Shown: one piece after another, positions 58,519 through 64,000 of the stretch
Position numbering within the stretch: position 1 is the stretch's first letter
How the letters are laid out: the number at the start of each line of letters is the position of its first letter
From: Burkholderiales bacterium
GTDB taxonomy: Bacteria; Pseudomonadota; Gammaproteobacteria; Burkholderiales; SG8-41
Direction: 5' to 3'
Length of the DNA: 64,000 bases
Assembly (NCBI GenBank): GCA_036262035.1
Contig: DATAJS010000003.1
Location: 186,001-250,000 of the forward strand
Made by a program: the position numbers and the translations under genes
The notes under the pieces: generated by a model
The model's database searches: none
What the model was told of the DNA's origin: nothing
Seen by the model: only the letters and a program-made list of their open reading frames with translations

Positions 58519-59604
58519 CTATTCGAAGCGCACCGCGTTGATCGGCGGGAAGTGCGCCGAGACGCACTGCCACGAATCACCGCGGTTCTCCGAGATCCAC
58601 AGGCCGCCGGTCGTCGAGCCGATCGCGACGCGCTCGCCCGATTCGTCGACGTCGAGGCCGTGGCGGTAGACCAGATCGTACGCCGGCACGGCCGGCAGCC
58701 CTTCCCGCAGCGCTTCGAACGTGCGGCCGCCGTCGCGCGTGCGCGTCACCGCGAACTCGCCGCGGACCGGCACGCGCTGCTCGTCCTTGATCGCCGGCAC
58801 GAACCACGCGGTGTCGCCGTCCTTCGGGTCCACTGCGACCGCGAAGCCGAACTTCGAGAGCGCGGGCTTCTCGATCGTCTCCCAGTTCAAAGCGCCGTCG
58901 GTCGAGCGGAACATCGCGTTGTGGTGCTGTATCCACATCCGGTCGGGGTCGGCTGCGCACGCGACCATGCGGTGCACGTCCTGCATGATCGGGTCTTCGC
59001 GCCGGTCCGGCGGCATGTACTCCGCGAACAAACCCTTGGAGCGCACCGCCCACGTCTCCCCGCGGTCGCGCGATTCCCAGACGCCGCCGGTCGATACCGC
59101 GATGAGGATGCGGCGGCTGTCGCGCGGGTCGACGACGATCGAATGGATGCCCGGCGAATCGTAGCCGCCGCCCATCCATTCCAGGCGCTGCGGCATGTCC
59201 CACAGCGATCTGACCAGCGACCACGAGTGGCCGCGGTCGGCCGAGCGAAAGAGTCCGCCGGGAATCGTTCCCGCCCAGAGCACGCCGGGCTCGTCGCCGC
59301 CGGCCGGTTCGAGCGTCCACACCAGGTGCAGCTTCCACGCCGGTCCCGGCGCGTTCTCGGGCTGCGCCGGATAGGCGGGCGTCGCCTGCTCTTCCCACGT
59401 CTTGCCGCCGTCCACCGAGCGGCGCATCTTCACGCCGAAGTGCCCGAGATTGAGCGAGGCGTACAGCGTGCCGTCGCGGCGGTCGTGCAGCACCGCGGTC
59501 ACCGGGTCGCCGAGAAAAGCCGGCTCGCCGAACGACCAGCGGCCGCCGCGCTTCTCGATGGTGAAGAGGCCTTTACGCGTGCCTACGTACAGTCTGTCGC
59601 TCAT
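58519..59604 (-). CDS. BNR-repeat (sialidase/sortilin-like beta-propeller) protein
   Basis: 361-residue beta-propeller protein with several Asp-box/BNR words (RSVDGGKTW, RSADRGHSW, ESRDRGETW, RSTDGALNW, TRTRDGGRTF, SENRGDSW), beginning DRLYVGTRKGLFTIEKRGG. No signal peptide, so probably cytoplasmic. Related genes are annotated as exo-alpha-sialidase or glycosyl hydrolase, but catalytic sialidase residues are not recognisable. It starts 17 bp after a MoaD/ThiS-like gene on the same strand, a pairing I have seen in related genomes. Confidence 0.87.
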   Translation of the reverse strand: MSDRLYVGTRKGLFTIEKRGGRWSFGEPAFLGDPVTAVLHDRRDGTLYASLNLGHFGVKMRRSVDGGKTWEEQATPAYPAQPENAPGPAWKLHLVWTLEPAGGDEPGVLWAGTIPGGLFRSADRGHSWSLVRSLWDMPQRLEWMGGGYDSPGIHSIVVDPRDSRRILIAVSTGGVWESRDRGETWAVRSKGLFAEYMPPDRREDPIMQDVHRMVACAADPDRMWIQHHNAMFRSTDGALNWETIEKPALSKFGFAVAVDPKDGDTAWFVPAIKDEQRVPVRGEFAVTRTRDGGRTFEALREGLPAVPAYDLVYRHGLDVDESGERVAIGSTTGGLWISENRGDSWQCVSAHFPPINAVRFE

Positions 59605-59621
59605 GGGTTCTCCTGGGATGT

Positions 59622-59879
59622 TCAGCCGCCGGACAGCGCCTGCAGCACGCAGATCTCGCTGTCGGCGCTCACCGGGTCGCCGAGCGTGCGCCGGTGACCG
59701 TCGACGTAGATGTGGACGTGCTTGCGGACGTGGCCCTGCTCGTCGAGCACGTAGTCGCGCACCTGCGGCTGCGCTTTGAATACGGCGGCCAGCGCCTGGG
59801 CGACGGTCGAGCCGGCGACTTCCGACTCGGGGACCGCGACGTAGCGCTGCAGGTTGGATGTGAAAAGTACTCGGGGCAT
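59622..59879 (-). CDS. MoaD/ThiS-family small protein
   Basis: 85-residue ubiquitin-fold protein: MPRVLFTSNLQRYVAVPESE, GSTVAQALAAVFKAQP and the terminal ICVLQALSGG. The C-terminal Gly-Gly needed for adenylation and thiocarboxylation is intact. Classic MoaD and ThiS supply sulfur for molybdopterin or thiamine; no mo or thi genes are adjacent, so it may serve another sulfur-transfer route, perhaps with the BNR protein. Usual length for the family. Confidence 0.9.
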   Translation of the reverse strand: MPRVLFTSNLQRYVAVPESEVAGSTVAQALAAVFKAQPQVRDYVLDEQGHVRKHVHIYVDGHRRTLGDPVSADSEICVLQALSGG

Positions 59880-59954
59880 GTCTCGAAGTCTCGCTTACCT
59901 CCTAGTCGAACGGCGCCCGGCCGATTCGACAGGGCCGCATAAAAAATTGCGGCG

Positions 59955-61247
59955 CTAGCCGCTTTTGGGGTGTTTTTGCGCCCGGAGCGCAGCGGAGGAG
60001 CGGTGTAGATCTTTTTCCAGGCTTTGCAGGCGGCCCTGCAGGAACTGCCGCTCCGGCGCCAGGCGCGTGAGCTCCAGCGCCCGCCGGTAGGAGGCGCGCG
60101 CATCCTCGGTCTTGCCGAGGCGCCGGCAGAGGTCGGCGCGGGCGGAGTGGGCGAGGTGATAGCCGTCGAGCTCGCCCTGTTCGAGCAGGGCGTCGACGAG
60201 TTCGAGGCCCGCCGCCGGTCCGTCCCGCATCGCGACAGCGACCGCGCGGTTGAGCTCGACGACCGGGGAGGGCGTCATGCGGGCGAGCACGTCGTACAGC
60301 GCCACGATCTGCCTCCAGTCGGTCGCGCTCGGCGTCGGCGCTTCCGCATGGACCGCCGCGATCGCCGCCTGGATCGCATACGGCCCGAAGCCGCGCGTGC
60401 CCAGCGCGCGCTCGATCAGTGCGATGCCTTCGCGGATGTACTCGCGATTCCACAGCGAACGGTCCTGCTCGTCGAGCAGGACGATCTCGCCGGACGCCGT
60501 GGTGCGCGCCGCGCGCCGCGATTCCTGGATCAGCATGAGCGCGAGCAGCCCCATGACCTCGGGCTCGGGCAGGAGCTCGAGGAGGAGACGCCCGAGACGG
60601 ATCGCTTCGGCCGACAGGTCGTGGCGCGTGAGCTCTTCGCCGGAGGACGCCGAGTAGCCTTCGTTGAAGACGAGGTAGACCACGCGCAGCACCGATTCGA
60701 TGCGGTCGGGCAGGTCCTCTTTCGCCGGCACCTGATAGGGGATCCTGGCGTCGCGGATCTTCGCCTTGGCGCGCACGATGCGCTGCGCGATCGTGCTCGG
60801 GCTCGCGAGGAAAGCGCGCGCGATCTCTTCGGTGGCGAGGCCGCAGATCTCGCGCAGCGTCAGCGCGACCTGCGCGTCGGGCTGGATCGCGGGGTGGCAG
60901 CACGTGAAGATCAGCCGCAGGCGGTCGTCCTCGACGCCGTCGGCGTCGGTCTCGGGCGCGATCTCGTCCTCGGGGCCGAGCTCGCGCGCCATCTCGGCGA
61001 CGCTCTCGTCGAACTTCGCGCGGCGGCGGATGCGGTCGATCGCCTTGAAGCGTCCCGCGGAGACGAGCCACGCGCGAGGATTGTCCGGCACCCCGTCGCG
61101 CGCCCACTGCTCGACGGCCGCGGTGAACGCGTCGTGCAGCGCTTCCTCGGCGAGGTCGAAGCCGCCGAGCAGGCGGATCAGCGTCGCGAGCACGCGGCGC
61201 GATTCGGCGCGGTAGATCGCGTCGACAGTTTTCTGGATGTCGCTCAT
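59955..61247 (-). CDS. ECF42-type RNA polymerase sigma factor with TPR-like C-terminus
   Basis: 430-residue sigma factor. Region 2 (about 5-80: VLATLIRLLGGFDLAEEALH), region 4 (about 110-190: LTLREICGLATEEIARAFLA, then PSTIAQRIVRAKAKIR), a middle domain (about 190-290) and a TPR-like C-terminal third (YHLAHSARADLCRRLGKTED). This long, anti-sigma-free layout is the ECF42 group, in which the C-terminal extension controls activity. ATG 61247 is chosen at MSDIQKTVDAIY; the upstream frame encodes only repeat-derived residues (FASFASFASFAV). It heads a run with three DGPF proteins, its usual regulon partners. Confidence 0.92.
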   Translation of the reverse strand: MSDIQKTVDAIYRAESRRVLATLIRLLGGFDLAEEALHDAFTAAVEQWARDGVPDNPRAWLVSAGRFKAIDRIRRRAKFDESVAEMARELGPEDEIAPETDADGVEDDRLRLIFTCCHPAIQPDAQVALTLREICGLATEEIARAFLASPSTIAQRIVRAKAKIRDARIPYQVPAKEDLPDRIESVLRVVYLVFNEGYSASSGEELTRHDLSAEAIRLGRLLLELLPEPEVMGLLALMLIQESRRAARTTASGEIVLLDEQDRSLWNREYIREGIALIERALGTRGFGPYAIQAAIAAVHAEAPTPSATDWRQIVALYDVLARMTPSPVVELNRAVAVAMRDGPAAGLELVDALLEQGELDGYHLAHSARADLCRRLGKTEDARASYRRALELTRLAPERQFLQGRLQSLEKDLHRSSAALRAQKHPKSG

Positions 61248-61264
61248 GTAAAAGTCAAAAGCAT

Positions 61265-61305
61265 TAACCGCAAAGGACGCAAAGGACGCAAAGGACGCAA
61301 AGGAA
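61265..61305. repeat. Tandem AAAGGACGC repeat
   Basis: TTAACCGCAAAGGACGCAAA followed by further GGACGCAAA units, giving four copies of a 9-base word in the leader upstream of the sigma-factor gene. Single or partial copies occur at about 3340 (reverse), 45441 and 45570. A GGGGAGGGTTAGGGTGGGGG stretch (about 61333-61352) follows. Too short and without spacers to be CRISPR. Confidence 0.8.
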
Positions 61306-61359
61306 AACCGAAGCAACATTCCCTCCCCCTCAGGGGAGGGTTAGGGTGGGGGCGGTTTG

Positions 61360-63114
61360 TTACGGAATGACGGGCAGCATTATGTATGACTGCTGCTCCG
61401 CCCCGAAGTGCAGCGTCGTTTTCCCGCCGAAGATCGCGGCGGGACGATCCCGCGGATCGTCGTGCAGGAACGGCCCGCAACCCCTCAGCTCGTTCTTGAA
61501 GTTGGAGAGCCGCGCGCCGGTGGATTTCGCGAACTCGTAGTCGCGGCCGCGCACCGTGAGCGCGACGCGGTGACCGGCGGGCACGACGATGGACGTCGGC
61601 CACAGCTCGACGTCGAGCTGCACGATCTCGCCGGGTTTCAGCGGCTGCCGTTCGTCGTGCGTGTGATACGGCCGCCACGGCTGCGAGAGGTTTTCGTCGA
61701 GCTTGCGGTGCGACGCGCGCAGCCAGCCTTGCGCGATGGGGGTGTGCGGATCGATCGCACCCATGAACACCACTTCGCGAAGATCGGGCGTGAACACGCG
61801 AAAGACGGCGAAGACATCGGCGTCTTCGGTCGTCGAAGACACGAAGAGCCGAGCGGCAAGCGGACCGGTGATCTCGGTTTGTTGTTCGAGCGGCGGCGAC
61901 AGGAACGTGACTCCGTCACCCATCGCGTCGAAGGTGACGGGGTCTGACCCCGGTTTTTGCGTTTGGGGCCTGACCCCGGTTTGCTCGAGTGTCAGCTCGC
62001 CGCTGGATGCAAGGTACATCTTGCTCCACTGCGTCCGCGCGATCGGCCATTCGTTCTCGTGCCGTTCGGCGAACCGGTCGAGATGGCGCACCTGCAACTG
62101 CACGCGCGGCTGCTTGTCCCAGCCCTTGCGCTCGCCTTTGAGGAAGTGGCCGAAGAAGCGCTTCTGCAGCGCGACGCCGTAATCGGTATAGAAGTGCGTC
62201 CAGTGCTCCAGGCCGTGCGCTTCGAGCCACTTGTCTTTCGACGCGGCGCGCACGAACCCTTCGAAGTTGCCGCGCGGGTGCAGGCCCTGTCCGCCCCAGT
62301 TCGCCGCGGAGAGCACAGGCACGGCGATCTTGTCCCACTGCGGCGAGCGCGCGCGGTGATACTCGTCGTCGAGCGGGTGGGCGAGGATGGTGTCGCCGAA
62401 GTCGACGCGATTCGCGGCGAGCTGACTGTCCGACAGCGTCTCGTCGCCGCACACGAGCGCGCCGGTCGCGCGGCTCTTCGGGCCGCGCTCGCCGAGGCCG
62501 TACTGCACCGTCTTCACCTGCATGTCGAACCAGTTCGCCCAGAAGGTGTTGACGATACCGCCGTGGTGCGTCATGTCGCGGTACCAGTCCGCCGCGCCTT
62601 CCCAGACGCACATCGCTTTGAGATGCGGCGGCTGCATCGATGCGACGTGCCACTGGTTGATGCCGAAGTACGAGACGCCGTTCAGTCCCACCTTGCCGTT
62701 CGACCACGGCTGCCCGCCGGCCCACTCGATGCACTGATAGAAGTCTGCGGTCTCGCGCGGCGAGAACGGGTCGATGACGCCCGGCGAGCGTCCCGCGCCG
62801 CGCGAATCGACGCGCACGCACGCGTAGCCGTCGGGCACCCACTTCTCGGGATCGACGACTTCCCAGCTCTGATACCGGTTCGTCGAGCCGTACGCGACGT
62901 CGGGATGCTCGGCGATCATGCGCTGCCACGCGCCCGGATAGCCGTCCTGGAAAGCGAGTCCCTTGGCGTAAGGACCGTAACTGAGTATGACTGGATAGCG
63001 GCCTTCCGCGATCGGCCTGAACACATCGGCGCGCAACGTCAGATCGTCGTCCATGACGATCGGCACATCCCAGTCGATGCGCATGCCGTCGCGGATCCCG
63101 CTCGCTTCCGCCAT
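61360..63114 (-). CDS. CocE/NonD-family hydrolase (X-Pro dipeptidyl-peptidase-like)
   Basis: 584-residue alpha/beta hydrolase of the S15/CocE group, which cleaves esters or amide bonds. N-terminal catalytic domain (about 1-330): RVDSRGAGRSPG, nucleophile Ser in GLNGVSYFGINQWH, a His in LEHWTHFYTDYG; C-terminal jelly-roll domain (about 400-580) with VQLDVELWPTSIVVPAGHRV. About 15 residues between the domains (VRPQTQKPGSDPV) are encoded by two dispersed-repeat units at 61939-61982, an in-frame insertion. No signal peptide. Located upstream of the ECF42 run, probably independent. Confidence 0.9.
   Translation of the reverse strand: MAEASGIRDGMRIDWDVPIVMDDDLTLRADVFRPIAEGRYPVILSYGPYAKGLAFQDGYPGAWQRMIAEHPDVAYGSTNRYQSWEVVDPEKWVPDGYACVRVDSRGAGRSPGVIDPFSPRETADFYQCIEWAGGQPWSNGKVGLNGVSYFGINQWHVASMQPPHLKAMCVWEGAADWYRDMTHHGGIVNTFWANWFDMQVKTVQYGLGERGPKSRATGALVCGDETLSDSQLAANRVDFGDTILAHPLDDEYHRARSPQWDKIAVPVLSAANWGGQGLHPRGNFEGFVRAASKDKWLEAHGLEHWTHFYTDYGVALQKRFFGHFLKGERKGWDKQPRVQLQVRHLDRFAERHENEWPIARTQWSKMYLASSGELTLEQTGVRPQTQKPGSDPVTFDAMGDGVTFLSPPLEQQTEITGPLAARLFVSSTTEDADVFAVFRVFTPDLREVVFMGAIDPHTPIAQGWLRASHRKLDENLSQPWRPYHTHDERQPLKPGEIVQLDVELWPTSIVVPAGHRVALTVRGRDYEFAKSTGARLSNFKNELRGCGPFLHDDPRDRPAAIFGGKTTLHFGAEQQSYIMLPVIP
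61939..61982. repeat. GGGGTCTGACCCCGGTTT repeats inside a coding sequence
   Basis: GGGGTCTGACCCCGGTTT (about 61939-61956) and GGGGCCTGACCCCGGTTT (about 61965-61982) stand in direct order within the hydrolase gene, at the interdomain linker. They match the intergenic word at 3215. The insertion keeps the reading frame and adds no stop. Confidence 0.8.
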
Positions 63115-63177
63115 CCTCGTGAGCCTGTGGTCTCGTTCGTTGCTGTTATATTAAATGATCGACTTCAGGAGGAAGCT

Positions 63178-64000
63178 TTGAGAATCGGAATAGCGGGCAC
63201 CGGAAGGATGGGCGCGGCGATGGCGCAGCGCTTGATGAGCGTCGGTCACGAAGTGAGCGTGTGGAACCGCTCGCAAGAGAAGACGAAGCCGCTGGTCGAC
63301 CGGGGTGCGAAGCTCGCCGCCAGCCCGCGCGAGCTCGTGCAAAGCGTCGACCTCGTCATCACGATACTCACCGACGCGCACGCGATCGATGCGACGTACC
63401 GCGGCGACGACGGACTGCTCGCGGGCGATGTCGCCGGCAAGCTCTTCGTCGAGATGAGCACGGTACGTCCGGCGATCGAAGAGCAGCTCGCGCAGGACGT
63501 TCGCAAGCAAGGCGGGGCGATCGTCGATTGTCCCGTCGGCGGCACGGTCGGACCGGCGCTCGACGGCAAGCTCCTCGGCTTCGTCGGCGGCGAGGCGGCT
63601 GACGTCGCGCGCGCCAAGCCGGTGCTCGATCAGCTCTGCCGCCGCGTCGAGCACGTCGGCGGCATCGGCGCCGGCGCGCGCATGAAGCTCGCGATCAACC
63701 TTCCGCTCCTCGTGTACTGGCAGGCGCTGGGCGAAGCGCTGCTCATCATCAAGTCGCTCGGTCTCGACCCGAAACGCACGATGGACATCCTTGCGGATAC
63801 GTCAGGCGGCCCCAATCTGCTGAAAGCGCGCGGCTTCGCCATCGCGCAGGCGCTGAGCGGCGAGGACGTCGCTCCGGTGACGTTCGACGTCGATTCGATC
63901 CGCAAGGACCTGCGCACCATGATCGAAGAAGGCCGCGCCCTGGGCGCCGATCTCCCGGTCACCGCACGCGCGCTGGCGTGCTTCGACCAGGCGTCGCTCG
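63178..64000 (+). CDS. NAD(P)-dependent beta-hydroxyacid dehydrogenase, C-terminus beyond window
   Basis: Starts at TTG 63178, 5 bases after AGGAGG (63167-63172), and runs off the right edge at 274 codons with no stop. Rossmann motif RIGIAGTGRMGAAMAQRLMS, substrate-loop VDCPVGGTVGPALDGKLLGF and catalytic Lys in GAGARMKLAINL define the 3-hydroxyisobutyrate dehydrogenase family. It differs from the copy at 13400 (GLGNMG), so it is a separate paralogue. It lies divergent from the CocE-type hydrolase. Because of its TTG start it is easily missed. Confidence 0.9.
   Translation, partial: MRIGIAGTGRMGAAMAQRLMSVGHEVSVWNRSQEKTKPLVDRGAKLAASPRELVQSVDLVITILTDAHAIDATYRGDDGLLAGDVAGKLFVEMSTVRPAIEEQLAQDVRKQGGAIVDCPVGGTVGPALDGKLLGFVGGEAADVARAKPVLDQLCRRVEHVGGIGAGARMKLAINLPLLVYWQALGEALLIIKSLGLDPKRTMDILADTSGGPNLLKARGFAIAQALSGEDVAPVTFDVDSIRKDLRTMIEEGRALGADLPVTARALACFDQASL

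Noticed and set aside
61265-61305. Tandem AAAGGACGC units, considered as CRISPR or iteron origin
   Set aside because: No spacers, only four short units, and no replication or cas gene nearby; same word occurs singly elsewhere in the window.
61247-61319. N-terminal extension of the sigma factor (FASFASFASFAV)
   Set aside because: Encoded by the tandem AAAGGACGC repeat in reverse; the family start MSDIQKTVDAIY is at 61247.
1-64000. tRNA, rRNA, riboswitch, prophage or transposase genes
   Set aside because: None recognised on either strand; the gaps are short and mostly filled by palindromic repeats.

Overview
This is a high-GC (roughly two-thirds G+C by eye) stretch of a betaproteobacterial chromosome, most like an environmental Burkholderiales-type lineage. 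The main evidence is the number of Bug/TctC-type periplasmic solute receptors: ten clear copies (one cut by the left edge), one divergent copy and one wrecked copy, a family expanded mainly in Betaproteobacteria. No rRNA, tRNA, CRISPR array, replication origin or insertion-sequence transposase was recognised. The base composition falls clearly only at about 23.1-24.8 kb.

Region by region. 1-22.9 kb: Bug receptors interspersed with small-acid catabolism genes (two VOC proteins, MmgE/PrpD, alpha/beta hydrolase, CaiB/BaiF CoA-transferase, 3-hydroxyisobutyrate-type dehydrogenase, ACMSD-like amidohydrolase, HbpS-like protein), plus a diguanylate cyclase, an AsmA-like protein and a four-rhodanese protein. 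23.0-25.3 kb: a lower-GC hipBA toxin-antitoxin island with a well-formed promoter and three evenly spaced palindromes, flanked by a truncated VOC gene and a broken Bug gene. 25.2-28.0 kb: a compact operon of a nucleotidyltransferase, a membrane protein with a Gly/Cys-rich tail (TIGR04222-like), a DUF692/MNIO iron oxidase and an 88-residue protein. 28.0-36.4 kb: tag, an uncharacterised 1111-residue membrane protein, a glutaredoxin-DinB fusion with an in-frame UGA, glycogen phosphorylase and a bicupin. 36.4-44.3 kb: TPM-domain and VWA membrane proteins, DUF3617, an OsmC-family gene with an in-frame UGA downstream of a membrane serine protease and a TauD-type dioxygenase, then a peroxiredoxin-glutaredoxin/flavoprotein disulfide reductase operon. 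44.3-49 kb: Bug receptor, second MmgE/PrpD, PstS-like binding protein, D-2-hydroxyacid dehydrogenase. 49.0-51.7 kb: radical SAM/SPASM, PqqD-like, 196-residue unknown and leishmanolysin-like protease. 51.8-55.7 kb: a zinc-ribbon adenylate cyclase/AAA/TPR regulator and an NnrU-like membrane protein. 55.7-64 kb: divergent Bug receptor, an ECF42-type sigma-factor locus with three DGPF/YCII proteins, a BNR-repeat protein with a MoaD-like partner, a CocE/NonD hydrolase and a dehydrogenase cut by the right edge.

The most notable observation is two probable selenoproteins. In each of two genes (32049-32819 and 39619-40164) a TGA sits exactly where the family has its redox cysteine, the frame stays open on both sides, and a 6-bp hairpin with G in the first or second loop position starts 14-16 nt downstream of the TGA, as expected of a bacterial SECIS. 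Ordinary gene calling would split or truncate both. Two further groups look like peptide or protein modification systems: MNIO with a Cys-rich membrane protein, and radical SAM/PqqD with a protease.

Short palindromic repeats of several families lie between genes, and several touch the start or end of Bug genes, which may relate to how these paralogues spread.
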